Shown: positions 1 to 16,583, counted from the stretch's first letter. The stretch is DNA of 34,058 nucleotides from Prochlorococcus sp. AG-442-B03 (GCA_003212395.1 QCPU01000014.1:1-34058); one strand, 5' to 3'. Made by a program: numbers and translations. Notes: generated by a model from the letters alone, not told the origin.

Positions 1-69
1 TAGAAAATCAAAAATCAACAATTTTGTAAAAACTACTCTTACCGCAAAGTAAAAAGGTAGATCATAATT

Positions 70-864
70 ATGAGCGATATAGCACTCATAGACTCTCACT
101 GTCATTTAATATTTGAAAATTTTGAGAAAGATCTTGAAGATGTTATTTCAAGGTTGCGTTCAAGAGGTGTTAAAAAATTAGTTCATGCTTGTTGTGAATT
201 AACAGAAATTCCCAAGTTGAAAAAAATATCTCATGAATTTAATGAAATTTACTATTCAGTTGGTTTGCATCCGCTAGAAGCAAAAAAATGGGAACAAAGT
301 TCAAAATCTCTTTTAAAAAAATCAGCTCAAGAAGATAGAAAAGTTGTAGCCATCGGGGAATTAGGCTTGGATTTTTTTAAAAATGAAAATAAAAATCAGC
401 AAATTGAAGCACTTATTCCGCAAATGGAGTTAGCTTATGAACTTAAATTGCCTGTAATTATACATTGCAGAGATGCTGCAAATGAAATGATTGAGATATG
501 TAATGATCTCTCTAAAAAAGGAAAATGTCCTGATGGTGTACTTCATTGTTGGACAGGAACCCCAAAAGAAATGAAGCAATTCTTGGATCTTGGATTTTAC
601 ATAAGTTTTAGTGGAATAGTAACTTTCCCAAAAGCATATGAAATTCATGAGTGTGCCAAGATAGTACCAAATGATAAATACTTAATTGAAACTGACTCAC
701 CATTTTTAGCTCCTGTCCCTCATAGGGGCAAAAGAAATGAACCTGCATTTGTTGAAAATGTTGCCAACTTTATGGCAGATTTAAGATCAACTGAATTAAT
801 CACAATTGCTAAAGAGTCATCTAAGAATGCTGAAGATTTGTTTAAATTTGACTTGTTAATTTGA
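70..864 (+). CDS. tatD: TatD family metal-dependent hydrolase (DNase)
   Basis: 264 residues, the normal length for TatD/YcfH-type hydrolases, which are TIM-barrel metal-dependent nucleases. Metal ligands are visible: the HxH pair H10/H12 (DSHCH), E97 in AIGELGLDF, H132 in VIIHCRDA, H159 in LHCWTG and D209 in ETDSPFL. The family set is complete, so the protein should be active. TatD proteins have 3'-5' exonuclease or AP-endonuclease activity; the physiological role in cyanobacteria is not settled. It lies 237 bases upstream of rpoB on the same strand, and that AT-rich gap gave no convincing promoter or terminator. The first 69 bases of the window hold no recognisable gene part. Family call is firm; exact substrate is inferred. 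Confidence 0.93.
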   Translation: MSDIALIDSHCHLIFENFEKDLEDVISRLRSRGVKKLVHACCELTEIPKLKKISHEFNEIYYSVGLHPLEAKKWEQSSKSLLKKSAQEDRKVVAIGELGLDFFKNENKNQQIEALIPQMELAYELKLPVIIHCRDAANEMIEICNDLSKKGKCPDGVLHCWTGTPKEMKQFLDLGFYISFSGIVTFPKAYEIHECAKIVPNDKYLIETDSPFLAPVPHRGKRNEPAFVENVANFMADLRSTELITIAKESSKNAEDLFKFDLLI

Positions 865-1101
865 CGTTGCAGCTGTTAGTATAAGGAATTACTGGAAAAT
901 TTTCTTAATTTTTAACTTTAACTTACTCAGTTAATGAATAATCATCATTAAACAAAATTTTATTCTTTTTTTTATTAAATTAATTTTTTGGCTTAATAAA
1001 AATTTAATGGTTGATTTAATATTAAGTGGAAAGTTAAAGAACTAATTATTGAGTAGATTTAAAGTAAGTAGTAAATCTCACAAAATTGCAGGTTTTCTTG
1101 G

Positions 1102-4100
1102 ATGAGCAGTAGCGCTTTACAGGTAGCAAAAACAGCTACTTATCTACCAGATTTAGTTGAAGTACAAAGAGCAAGCTTTAAATGGTTTTTGGAAAAGGGT
1201 TTAATAGAAGAATTACAAAATTTTTCTCCCATATCTGATTACACAGGTAAATTAGAATTACATTTTATCGGTGAAGAGTACAGGTTAAAAAGACCTAGAC
1301 ATGATGTTGAGGAAGCTAAAAGAAGAGATGCTACATTTGCATCTCAAATGTATGTAACTTGCAGGCTAATTAATAAAGAGACAGGGGAAATTAAAGAACA
1401 AGAAGTATTTATTGGAGAATTACCATTAATGACTGAGAGAGGAACTTTCATTATTAATGGTGCCGAAAGAGTTATTGTTAATCAAATTGTTCGAAGTCCT
1501 GGAGTTTATTTCAAAGATGAACTGGATAAAAATGGTCGAAGAACTTACAACGCTAGCGTTATCCCTAATAGAGGTGCATGGTTAAAATTCGAGACTGATA
1601 AAAATAATTTACTTTATGTGAGAGTTGATAAAACTAGAAAAATTAATGCTCATGTTCTTATGAGGGCGATGGGTCTTTCAGATAATGATGTGATCGATAA
1701 ACTTAGGCATCCTGAGTTTTATCAAAGCTCAATTGAGTCAGCTAATGACGAGGGTATAAATTCAGAAGATCAAGCATTACTTGAACTATATAAGAAACTA
1801 CGTCCTGGTGAACCACCTTCTGTATCTGGGGGGCAACAGCTATTACACAGTAGATTTTTTGATCCTAAAAGATATGATTTAGGTCGAGTTGGTAGATATA
1901 AAATAAATAAAAAATTGAGACTTACCGTACCAGACGATGTGAGAACCCTGACCCATGAAGATGTTCTCTCTACCATTGATTATTTGATTAACTTAGAATT
2001 AGATATTGGCGGCGCTAGTTTAGATGATATTGACCACCTTGGTAATCGAAGGGTTAGATCTGTAGGAGAACTTCTTCAAAATCAAGTCAGGGTTGGGCTT
2101 AATCGATTAGAGAGAATTATCAAAGAAAGAATGACTGTAGGAGAAACAGATTCTCTAACTCCCGCTCAACTAGTCAATCCCAAACCTTTGGTTGCTGCTA
2201 TAAAGGAATTTTTTGGCTCCAGTCAATTAAGTCAGTTCATGGATCAAACTAATCCTTTGGCTGAATTAACTCACAAAAGAAGAATCTCAGCATTAGGTCC
2301 AGGAGGTTTAACTCGAGAAAGAGCAGGCTTTGCTGTTAGAGATATACATCCTTCACATTATGGAAGATTATGTCCGATCGAGACTCCTGAAGGTCCTAAT
2401 GCTGGGCTTATAAATTCTTTAGCTACCCACGCAAGAGTTAATGAGTATGGCTTTATTGAAACACCTTTTTGGGAAGTTAATAATGGTAAAGTTAATAAAA
2501 CAGGTAATCCTGTTTATCTTTCTGCTGATTTAGAAGATGAGTGTAGGGTTGCCCCAGGAGACGTTGCTACTGATAAGGACGGCAATATAATTGCAAATTT
2601 AATACCAGTAAGATATAGGCAGGATTTTGAAAAAGTCCCTCCTCGTCAAGTTGATTACGTTCAGCTTTCTCCTGTTCAGGTAATTTCAGTTGCTACTTCA
2701 CTTATTCCTTTCTTGGAGCATGATGATGCTAACAGAGCTCTCATGGGATCAAATATGCAACGCCAGGCCGTTCCATTGCTAAGACCAGAGCGTCCTTTAG
2801 TTGGTACAGGTTTAGAATCTCAAGTTGCTAGAGATTCGGGGATGGTTCCCATAACGAAAGTAAATGGCACTGTATCCTACGTAGATGCTAATGAGATTGT
2901 TGTTAAAGACGAGAATGGTAATGAACATTTTCATTATCTTCAGAAATATCAAAGATCAAATCAAGATACTTGTCTCAACCAAAGACCTATAGTGAAGATT
3001 GGAGATAAAGTTATATCTGGTCAAGTTTTAGCAGATGGATCCGCATGTGAAGGAGGGGAAATAGCCCTTGGCCAAAACGTTTTAATTGCTTACATGCCAT
3101 GGGAGGGATACAACTACGAAGATGCAATACTTGTGAGTGAGAGGATGGTGACAGATGATTTATATACTTCAGTACATATTGAAAAGTATGAAATTGAAGC
3201 AAGACAGACGAAGCTAGGACCTGAAGAAATCACGAGAGAGATTCCCAATATCTCGGAAGAAAGTTTGAATAATCTCGATGAGATGGGAATAATTAGGATT
3301 GGTGCTTTTGTCGAGAGTGGAGATATTCTTGTAGGAAAAGTGACTCCAAAAGGTGAATCAGACCAACCACCTGAAGAGAAACTATTAAGAGCTATTTTCG
3401 GTGAAAAGGCGCGAGATGTGAGAGATAATTCCCTCAGGGTACCTAAAACTGAAAAGGGAAGGGTCTTGGATGTTCGTATCTATACTAGAGAACAAGGTGA
3501 TGAATTACCTCCAGGAGCCAACATGGTTGTTAGAGTTTATGTTGCTCAGAGAAGGAAAATTCAAGTTGGTGACAAAATGGCTGGTAGGCACGGTAACAAA
3601 GGAATTATTAGCAGAATCTTACCAAGAGAAGATATGCCATATTTACCTGATGGAACCCCTGTAGATATAGTTCTTAATCCTTTAGGTGTTCCAAGTAGGA
3701 TGAATGTAGGTCAAGTTTTTGAATTATTGATGGGCTGGGCAGCCTCCAACTTAGATTGCCGGGTTAAAGTTGTTCCATTTGATGAAATGTATGGAGCTGA
3801 AAAATCACATCAAACTGTTCAAGCATTTTTAGAGGAAGCTTCAAAACAGCCAGGTAAAGCATGGGTTTATAATCCTGAAGATCCTGGAAAGTTATTACTT
3901 AAAGATGGTAGAACAGGCGAACCCTTCGATCAACCAGTTGCTGTCGGATACTCTCACTTCCTCAAATTAGTCCATTTGGTGGATGACAAAATTCATGCTA
4001 GATCTACTGGTCCTTACTCTTTGGTCACACAGCAACCATTGGGTGGTAAAGCTCAGCAAGGTGGACAAAGGCTTGGAGAAATGGAAGTATGGGCTCTTGA

Positions 4101-4395
4101 AGCTTATGGAGCCGCTTATACTCTTCAGGAATTGTTAACAGTTAAATCTGATGATATGCAAGGAAGAAATGAAGCGCTTAATGCCATCGTAAAAGGTAAA
4201 CCGATCCCAAGGCCTGGTACTCCTGAGTCATTTAAAGTTCTAATGAGGGAATTACAATCTCTAGGCTTGGATATAGGGGTTTATACAGATGAAGGAAAAG
4301 AGGTGGATTTAATGCAAGATATCAATCCTAGAAGAAATACTCCGTCAAGGCCTACTTACGAATCACTCGGAACCTCTGAATATGAGGAAGATTAA
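1102..4395 (+). CDS. rpoB: DNA-directed RNA polymerase subunit beta
   Basis: 1097 residues, the compact cyanobacterial/plastid form that lacks the large lineage insertions of the E. coli subunit. It forms one pincer of the RNA polymerase core and part of the catalytic centre. Recognisable blocks: the lobe motif [18 protein letters not shown]; the rifampicin region from about residue 373 ([21 protein letters not shown]) through the region containing [10 protein letters not shown]; and the catalytic-side motif [12 protein letters not shown] near residue 825-832. The ATG fits the family N terminus ([19 protein letters not shown]). The gene is followed after 38 bases by rpoC1, consistent with one rpoB-rpoC1-rpoC2 transcript. 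Nothing is truncated or frameshifted. Confidence 0.99.
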   Translation: MSSSALQVAKTATYLPDLVEVQRASFKWFLEKGLIEELQNFSPISDYTGKLELHFIGEEYRLKRPRHDVEEAKRRDATFASQMYVTCRLINKETGEIKEQEVFIGELPLMTERGTFIINGAERVIVNQIVRSPGVYFKDELDKNGRRTYNASVIPNRGAWLKFETDKNNLLYVRVDKTRKINAHVLMRAMGLSDNDVIDKLRHPEFYQSSIESANDEGINSEDQALLELYKKLRPGEPPSVSGGQQLLHSRFFDPKRYDLGRVGRYKINKKLRLTVPDDVRTLTHEDVLSTIDYLINLELDIGGASLDDIDHLGNRRVRSVGELLQNQVRVGLNRLERIIKERMTVGETDSLTPAQLVNPKPLVAAIKEFFGSSQLSQFMDQTNPLAELTHKRRISALGPGGLTRERAGFAVRDIHPSHYGRLCPIETPEGPNAGLINSLATHARVNEYGFIETPFWEVNNGKVNKTGNPVYLSADLEDECRVAPGDVATDKDGNIIANLIPVRYRQDFEKVPPRQVDYVQLSPVQVISVATSLIPFLEHDDANRALMGSNMQRQAVPLLRPERPLVGTGLESQVARDSGMVPITKVNGTVSYVDANEIVVKDENGNEHFHYLQKYQRSNQDTCLNQRPIVKIGDKVISGQVLADGSACEGGEIALGQNVLIAYMPWEGYNYEDAILVSERMVTDDLYTSVHIEKYEIEARQTKLGPEEITREIPNISEESLNNLDEMGIIRIGAFVESGDILVGKVTPKGESDQPPEEKLLRAIFGEKARDVRDNSLRVPKTEKGRVLDVRIYTREQGDELPPGANMVVRVYVAQRRKIQVGDKMAGRHGNKGIISRILPREDMPYLPDGTPVDIVLNPLGVPSRMNVGQVFELLMGWAASNLDCRVKVVPFDEMYGAEKSHQTVQAFLEEASKQPGKAWVYNPEDPGKLLLKDGRTGEPFDQPVAVGYSHFLKLVHLVDDKIHARSTGPYSLVTQQPLGGKAQQGGQRLGEMEVWALEAYGAAYTLQELLTVKSDDMQGRNEALNAIVKGKPIPRPGTPESFKVLMRELQSLGLDIGVYTDEGKEVDLMQDINPRRNTPSRPTYESLGTSEYEED

Positions 4396-4403
4396 ATACT
4401 TAA

Positions 4404-6332
<1,929 letters not shown>

Positions 6333-6339
6333 AACGTAA

Positions 6340-10473
<4,134 letters not shown>

Positions 10474-10524
10474 ATATTATCCATTATTATTTTTAGTGAC
10501 TAGAATGAATTTTTAAGATTGTAA

Positions 10525-10680
<156 letters not shown>

Positions 10681-10696
10681 AAATAATTTGAAATAA

Positions 10697-11752
<1,056 letters not shown>

Positions 11753-11824
11753 ATACTATTATCTATAAAAATTTTTTAAAAGTCTCTTAAACAGGTTATT
11801 ATTGACTTAATTAATTTTATATCT

Positions 11825-11950
11825 TTGGGTTTTATTAAGACAAAAATTTTACCTTTTGCTATTGTTTCGCTTTTTGGAATTGCCTTCTTAGCAGTTAGTG
11901 CAAGAATTTGGTTGCCAGGCGATATGATGTCTCCTGCCCCTATAAATTGA
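11825..11950 (+). CDS. Putative 41-residue single-pass membrane protein
   Basis: A short reading frame in the 216-base gap between rlmN and the HEAT-repeat gene. From TTG 11825 it encodes a basic start (GFIKTK), one hydrophobic segment (ILPFAIVSLFGIAFLAV) and a polar end SARIWLPGDMMSPAPIN. The end contains W, P, G, D and M rather than the F/I/K/N expected of random AT-rich DNA, which argues that it is coding. The open frame continues upstream to a stop near 11778, so the start is uncertain. I have a weak memory of similar peptides ending in RIWLPGD in marine cyanobacteria but cannot confirm it. Function unknown. It ends 18 bases before the next gene on the same strand. Confidence 0.55.
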   Translation: MGFIKTKILPFAIVSLFGIAFLAVSARIWLPGDMMSPAPIN

Positions 11951-11968
11951 TATTTTTAGTTCTTCAAA

Positions 11969-12736
11969 ATGACAGAAAATAAGGATCCTAATAAAGAAAG
12001 CTTAGTTGATATTGCTGTTGATCCAGATGTTTTAGCGAAAGAATTGGCCTTAGAAATTGAAATAGATCCTTTAGAACAAATTGATGAAGATTCTTTCCCA
12101 AAAGGTTTAAACATAACTCAAGAGTGCAATGAAGCATTAAAAATGCTCAAAGGTAGCAGAGAAGAAAGAATACAGGGTTTAAGAATATTTTGTGAATATA
12201 GAGATTCAAGATCTTTTCCTCTTTTGTTACCTTTACTTGATCAACCTTGTCCTGTTGAAAGAATGAGTGTGGTATACGCTTTGGGCCGTAATCCATGTCC
12301 TAGCGCGGTCGAGAAACTTGTCAGTCTTTTGGAGACTGACGATAATGCTTATGTCAGAAGAGCAACTGCATGGAGCTTGGCTAATTATGATAATCAAATT
12401 GTTTTGAAGCCATTAATAAATGCTTTGAAGAACGATGTAGCTGCAGTAAGGTTATGGTCATCTAGTTCTTTAGCTGAAATCGGCAATGTTTCTTTGGAAA
12501 ACGCTCAATTGGCAGCAGAACAACTTTTAATAAGTTTAAAAATAGATAATGAACCGGGTGTAAGAAGTAATTGCATCTGGTCATTATGTAGATTGTACGA
12601 AAAATTAAACAATACATTTCAAGAAAGTTTCGTTGATGAATGTATCAAGATAGCTCTTTTCGATAAAGAACCTTCTGTTATGGAAGAAGCAAAAACTGCC
12701 TTGGATTCAATGGGGATGCAAGGTTTTTATAACTAA
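11969..12736 (+). CDS. HEAT-repeat protein (PBS-lyase-like repeats)
   Basis: 255 residues. The first 50 or so are acidic and probably disordered. From about residue 55 the protein is a helical HEAT-repeat array, with repeats readable at LLPLLDQPCPVERMSVVYALGR, VSLLETDDNAYVRRATAWSLAN and LINALKNDVAAVRLWSSSSLAE, then two weaker ones. The same repeat occurs in phycobilisome lyases (CpcE/NblB-like), but Prochlorococcus lacks phycobilisomes, so lyase activity cannot be assumed. A scaffold or partner-binding role is the safe reading. No signal peptide or membrane segment is seen. Upstream of the DUF2997-Ycf35-ferredoxin group, separated from it by 149 AT-rich bases. Confidence 0.85.
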   Translation: MTENKDPNKESLVDIAVDPDVLAKELALEIEIDPLEQIDEDSFPKGLNITQECNEALKMLKGSREERIQGLRIFCEYRDSRSFPLLLPLLDQPCPVERMSVVYALGRNPCPSAVEKLVSLLETDDNAYVRRATAWSLANYDNQIVLKPLINALKNDVAAVRLWSSSSLAEIGNVSLENAQLAAEQLLISLKIDNEPGVRSNCIWSLCRLYEKLNNTFQESFVDECIKIALFDKEPSVMEEAKTALDSMGMQGFYN

Positions 12737-12885
12737 ATTTCTTAATTTTTTTGATAAGCACACGACTGAAAGAGTTTATTTATTAGATATTCAATATAAA
12801 AATTAAAATTAATTAACTTGTACCAACTGAAACAAAAAAATTTCGTTATTCTGTATAAAGTAAAAGTACTCAGTACTTGAATTTA

Positions 12886-13101
12886 ATGCCTCAAAAAACA
12901 TTGAGATTCAAAATTCATCAAGACGGAAGAGTTGAAGAGACAGTAGAAGGTTTTACTGGTAATTCATGCAATGATGCCACAAGAAATCTTGAAGACGCTC
13001 TTGGTAAAGTAACAGTTAAAAATAAAACTTCTGATGCTTTCATCTCTAATCAAAATGAAAAATTAAAACAATTCAACCACGAATCTAATGTCACACTTTA
13101 G
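12886..13101 (+). CDS. DUF2997 family small protein
   Basis: 71 residues from ATG 12886; an in-frame TTG at 12877 would add only three residues and fits the family less well. The N terminus MPQKTLRFKIHQDGRVEETVEGFTG is a strand-turn-strand pattern typical of DUF2997, continuing with NSCNDATRNLEDALGKV. The C-terminal 20 residues are polar. Members are short, widespread in cyanobacteria and have no established function. It overlaps the following Ycf35 gene by 14 bases, which implies translational coupling. Family assignment is from memory of the motif. Confidence 0.8.
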   Translation: MPQKTLRFKIHQDGRVEETVEGFTGNSCNDATRNLEDALGKVTVKNKTSDAFISNQNEKLKQFNHESNVTL

Positions 13102-13480
13102 TACTATTAAAACTCAGCTCAAAGATGCAGAGCCATTAATTAAGGCCTTAAATAGCCTTGGTTACATCATTAACCAAGAAGAAAAATTTGTTAAAGGCTA
13201 CAGAGGTAAATTTACAGCTGTTGATATAAGCATGAATCTTCCTGGAGATACTAAAGTTGGATTTAAATGGGATAATACTTCAAATTCATATGAGTTAGTT
13301 ACTGATCTAGATCTGTGGAAATTCGACCTTCCAGTAGAAAGATTTATCTCTAAGGTTACTCAAATGTACGCTTACGAAACAATTATTTCCAAAACAAAAG
13401 AGGATGGTTATCAAATCGTAGAACAAAAAAACCAAAATGATGGCTCTATTGAATTGGTTTTAACTAAGTGGGATAACTAA
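13088..13480 (+). CDS. ycf35: Ycf35 / DUF1257 family protein
   Basis: 130 residues, normal for Ycf35, a protein conserved in cyanobacteria and red-lineage plastids and without known biochemistry. Family features: the start MSHFSTIKTQLKD, the segment LIKALNSLGY, then DLDLWKFDLPVERF and QMYAYETI, and a C-terminal beta segment SIELVLTKWD. There is no signal peptide or membrane segment. The start ATG overlaps the end of the DUF2997 gene by 14 bases in another frame. The ferredoxin gene follows after 9 bases. Such packing suggests the three products are made together and may act together. Confidence 0.88.
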   Translation: MSHFSTIKTQLKDAEPLIKALNSLGYIINQEEKFVKGYRGKFTAVDISMNLPGDTKVGFKWDNTSNSYELVTDLDLWKFDLPVERFISKVTQMYAYETIISKTKEDGYQIVEQKNQNDGSIELVLTKWDN

Positions 13481-13489
13481 TCACATATT

Positions 13490-13849
13490 ATGGATTTAAC
13501 AGATCCATTCGATAATCTTGGAGAAAATATTGAAATTTCAGGCTTTGAGCCAGTTTTAGGTGGTCAATTAGCCGAAAAAGCTGTTTGGGTTGATGAAGCT
13601 AAATGCATTGGTTGTCAATACTGTGTACACGTTGCTTCAAACACTTTCTTAGTTGATGAATTTCATGGTAGAAGTCGAGCAATCAGACAAGATGGTGATA
13701 GTGTTGATGTTATACAAGAGGCAATAGATACTTGCCCTGTTGATTGTATTCATTGGGTTAAGTTTGAAGAATTAGATGATTTAGAGAATAGCCTCGATAG
13801 GGACATGTTTCAATCATTTGGAAAACCACCAAGAATGAATAAGCATTAA
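13490..13849 (+). CDS. Small bacterial-type Fe-S ferredoxin
   Basis: 119 residues. One Fe-S binding set is visible: C39, C42 and C45 in CIGCQYCVHVA, and C82 in CPVDC with an extra C86. That fits a single 4Fe-4S centre, or a 3Fe-4S centre if one ligand is unused. It is not a plant-type 2Fe-2S ferredoxin. About 30 residues precede the cluster domain and an acidic tail of about 30 follows (FEELDDLENSLDRD). Homologous domains occur fused to J domains in plants. Expected to be a soluble electron carrier; partner unknown. It lies 9 bases after Ycf35 and 11 bases before the aldo/keto reductase, which is a candidate redox partner. Confidence 0.9.
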   Translation: MDLTDPFDNLGENIEISGFEPVLGGQLAEKAVWVDEAKCIGCQYCVHVASNTFLVDEFHGRSRAIRQDGDSVDVIQEAIDTCPVDCIHWVKFEELDDLENSLDRDMFQSFGKPPRMNKH

Positions 13850-13860
13850 TTTTTTAAAAG

Positions 13861-15054
13861 ATGCAATATCGGAGATTTGGTAGAACCAATCTGAAGATCC
13901 CTATTTTATCTCTAGGTGGTATGAGATTTCAAAAAAGTTGGGAACAATTGGATTTTTCTGAGATTTCAAATGAAGAACAAAATAAAGTAGAAAATATTTT
14001 GAATTTAGCAAATAAATATGGCATAAATCATGTCGAAACTGCTAAGTATTATGGGACTTCTGAGGTTCAATTAGGAATGGGTTTTAAAAATATAGAAAAA
14101 ATTCCAAACATTATTCAAACTAAGATCCCTCCAAATAGTGATCCAAAAATTTTTAAGAGAGATACCATGACAAGTATTGAAAAATTAAAAGTTAAAAGAA
14201 TTGATTTGTTAGCAATACATGGCATTAATACAGATGAACATTTATATCATGCTGTTAAAGATGGAGGTTGTATTGACATTTTAAGAAATTTGCAAAAAGA
14301 AAATTTAATTGGCTCTATTGGATTTTCAACTCATGGAAAATCTTCACTCATTGAGAAGGCCATATCAACAAACTTTTTTGATTATGTAAATTTGCACTGG
14401 TATTTCATCAATCAAGAAAATACAAAGGTTATAAATTTGGCAAATAAGTATGATCTTGGGGTTTTTATAATAAGTCCAACTGATAAAGGAGGACATCTTC
14501 ATACTCCCTCAGACAAAATGTTGGAACTTTGTAAGCCACTTCATCCTATAGTTTTTAACGATCTTTTTTGCTTAAGAAATCAAAATGTCCATACTCTTAG
14601 TGTTGGTATTGCAAAAGAGGCGGATTTTGATTTGCATTTAGAAGCTGTTTCGTTGTTATCAGAATCTGAAAAGTATGTTCCAAAGATAATAAACAGATTA
14701 AGGCAGGAATCAATTAATTCTCTGGGTTTAGAGTGGCATCAAAATTGGAATAGAAATTTGCCGAGTTGGGAATATACGCCTGGTAATATTAATATTCCCG
14801 TTCTGCTTTGGCTTTCAAATTTAATTGATTGGTTGGATATGGAAGGGTTTGCAAAAGCTAGATATCAATTGCTTGGTAATGGAAGTCACTGGTTCCCAGG
14901 AAATAACTCTAATTTGTTAGATACGGATGTTTCTGAAGTACAATTATTGAAAGTATTAAATGGTCATATAAATCCAAAAAAAGTTATAAAAAAATTGAGA
15001 ACTTTAAAAGAGAAGTTCGGAGATAAGGTTGCTAAAAGATTATCAAAAAAATAA
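13861..15054 (+). CDS. Aldo/keto reductase-family protein (COG1453-like)
   Basis: 397 residues. The N-terminal part is an aldo/keto reductase TIM barrel beginning with YRRFGRTNLKIPILSLGGMR. The usual catalytic tetrad is Asp-Tyr-Lys-His; here the positions read E59 (HVETAKYYG), Y64, K88 (IQTKIP) and H120 (LLAIHG), so the aspartate is glutamate. Beyond about residue 270 is an extra helical domain with ESINSLGLEWHQNW and a conserved-looking YQLLGNGSHWFPG. No C-terminal ferredoxin cysteine motif is present, unlike some members of this group. Substrate unknown. Tail-to-tail with rsmG, with two bases between stops. Confidence 0.86.
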   Translation: MQYRRFGRTNLKIPILSLGGMRFQKSWEQLDFSEISNEEQNKVENILNLANKYGINHVETAKYYGTSEVQLGMGFKNIEKIPNIIQTKIPPNSDPKIFKRDTMTSIEKLKVKRIDLLAIHGINTDEHLYHAVKDGGCIDILRNLQKENLIGSIGFSTHGKSSLIEKAISTNFFDYVNLHWYFINQENTKVINLANKYDLGVFIISPTDKGGHLHTPSDKMLELCKPLHPIVFNDLFCLRNQNVHTLSVGIAKEADFDLHLEAVSLLSESEKYVPKIINRLRQESINSLGLEWHQNWNRNLPSWEYTPGNINIPVLLWLSNLIDWLDMEGFAKARYQLLGNGSHWFPGNNSNLLDTDVSEVQLLKVLNGHINPKKVIKKLRTLKEKFGDKVAKRLSKK

Positions 15055-15056
15055 TT

Positions 15057-15770
15057 TCATAATGGATTTTTCTCAGGTTTGCCAACTTTTCTTGGGTAAA
15101 TTTCAGGGCAGAAATTTTTTGGTTGAATAAGAATAATATTTCGGGTACCTTTATTGCTTGGTAACAATATCTTCTTTTTCTCTTTAAATTTTCCTTCTAA
15201 TATTTCTAAAGTTTTATCTAGATTTTTACTTTCTTTATCAGTCCATTTGCCACAATATAAAACCCCTAATCCTTCTTTTTTCAGCATTGGTAGAATATAT
15301 TCTGAAACTGTTGATGGATTACTTACTGCTCTAGTAGTAGCTATATTGAAACTATTTCTCATTGAAGATTGATGGGCTAAGTTCTCAATACGATCATTAA
15401 TTACATGAATATTGTTTTTGAAATTGATCTCTGTAATTAAGAATTTTAGAGCATCTGTTTTCTTTTTTGAAGAATCAACTAGGTATATTTCTGAAGTAGG
15501 ATGAGTTATGGCATAAGCTAAACCCGGGAAGCCACAGCCCGATCCAATATCTAAAAATTTTTTTTTATCAAAATTAATGTTCGGGAAAGTTTTAAAAGGC
15601 CAAATGCTGTCAAAAACTTGAGATACCCAATAATCATTACCATTAATTAATCTTGTTAAGTTTGTTTTATTATTTACTTCTTTAATTTTTATTTGCAATT
15701 CCTGAAACATAATTATCTCTTCTTCAGTTATTAAGGAAAAAATTTCTTCTGGAATGTTTTGTTTTTTCAT
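15057..15770 (-). CDS. rsmG: 16S rRNA (guanine527-N7)-methyltransferase
   Basis: 237 residues, the expected size for RsmG (GidB), which methylates N7 of G527 in 16S rRNA using SAM. The Rossmann SAM-binding motif is FLDIGSGCGFPGLAYAI. Upstream of it, NLTRLINGNDYWVSQVFDS matches the family N-terminal helix. Later segments NDRIENLAHQ and TTRAVSNPSTVSEYILPML match the catalytic half. The C terminus has a short basic tail. The gene is alone on the - strand, divergent from the J-domain gene with 90 bases between starts, and convergent with the aldo/keto reductase gene. Confidence 0.95.
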   Translation of the reverse strand: MKKQNIPEEIFSLITEEEIIMFQELQIKIKEVNNKTNLTRLINGNDYWVSQVFDSIWPFKTFPNINFDKKKFLDIGSGCGFPGLAYAITHPTSEIYLVDSSKKKTDALKFLITEINFKNNIHVINDRIENLAHQSSMRNSFNIATTRAVSNPSTVSEYILPMLKKEGLGVLYCGKWTDKESKNLDKTLEILEGKFKEKKKILLPSNKGTRNIILIQPKNFCPEIYPRKVGKPEKNPL

Positions 15771-15860
15771 TTCGTTATAAAATATAAATTTTTACCATTC
15801 ATAAAATACATTCTATTTATTAAAAATTTATTAGAATTACAATATTAATAAAAGATTATT

Positions 15861-16301
15861 TTGAAAGGGGAAATTTCTTATTACAAAATTTTAGGTGTAG
15901 ATGAAAATGCCTCAAATCATGAATTAAGAAAGGCATTCTGCAAACTTTCCATTGAGTTGCATCCTGATACAACTTCTTTAGAAATAGACGATGCTAAAAG
16001 TAAATTTCAAGAAGTTTTGGAAGCTTATGAAAATTTAAATAATAGTAATTTGAGGAAAATATATGATAACAAACTAAAGGAAAAATCTAGAAGTAAGAAC
16101 AAAACTAAAGTTTTAAATAATTTAATAATCGATTCAAATAATCAAAATTTAGTAGGTAATAGAAGACCTTTTTCAAATGGGGAATTGTTTTCGTTATTTC
16201 TTTTATTTATTATCATTTCTATTAGTTTGATTTGTTCAATTTTTATTGCCTCTTTTACTGGTAAAGAATTAGATACAATTCCTATCTGGTTAGTAAAATG
16301 A
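15861..16301 (+). CDS. Membrane-anchored J-domain protein
   Basis: 146 residues. The first 70 or so form a J domain: YYKILGVDENASNHELRKAF, the HPD triad at 34-36, and FQEVLEAYENLNNSNLRKIYDN. The HPD loop stimulates the ATPase of a DnaK partner. There is no G/F region, zinc-finger domain or substrate-binding domain, so this is not canonical DnaJ. A basic linker (about 70-100) leads to one hydrophobic segment at about 107-130 (LFSLFLLFIIISISLICSIF), which would tether it to a membrane. The start is TTG at 15861. The DUF3143 gene follows 16 bases later. Likely role: recruiting Hsp70 to a membrane site; client unknown. Confidence 0.88.
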   Translation: MKGEISYYKILGVDENASNHELRKAFCKLSIELHPDTTSLEIDDAKSKFQEVLEAYENLNNSNLRKIYDNKLKEKSRSKNKTKVLNNLIIDSNNQNLVGNRRPFSNGELFSLFLLFIIISISLICSIFIASFTGKELDTIPIWLVK

Positions 16302-16317
16302 TACTTTAAAAAAGTTT

Positions 16318-16575
16318 GTGAATCTCCCTAAAAAACCCATTAACCAACATTCACTGCAATCATTGGAATTGTGGCTAACTGATTTAGGTGCTGTGAATGA
16401 TGTTAATAATCCATCCAAATGGTACCTGTTACTTTCTAATTGGAATGCAACTATTATTTTTGAACAAGAAGATTTAAGTGTTATATGGGAAAGTGAAGGA
16501 CAAGAAACTAAAAGACTATTTTCCTACTGTATTAATAGAGAAGATGTGGAAAATGCAATACTGCAGGGACCTTAA
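16318..16575 (+). CDS. DUF3143 family protein
   Basis: 85 residues from GTG 16318. The pattern LPKKPINQHSLQSLELWLTDLGA, then NPSKWYLLLSNWNATIIFEQEDLSVIW, is the cyanobacterial DUF3143 type. No function is known for the family. There is no signal peptide, membrane segment or metal motif. It sits 16 bases after the J-domain gene and is probably co-transcribed with it. The stop is 8 bases from the stop of bioA on the other strand. A hairpin with a T-run 226 bases further on, inside bioA, may end this transcript. Confidence 0.83.
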   Translation: MNLPKKPINQHSLQSLELWLTDLGAVNDVNNPSKWYLLLSNWNATIIFEQEDLSVIWESEGQETKRLFSYCINREDVENAILQGP

Positions 16576-16583
16576 AATTGTAT

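Noticed and set aside
1011..1048. TTGATT with a weak -10 as the rpoB promoter
   Set aside because: The best hexamer 17 bases downstream is TTAAAG, a poor match, and AT-rich DNA gives many such pairs.
12877..12885. TTG start for the DUF2997 gene
   Set aside because: The ATG nine bases later gives MPQKTLRF, the expected family start.
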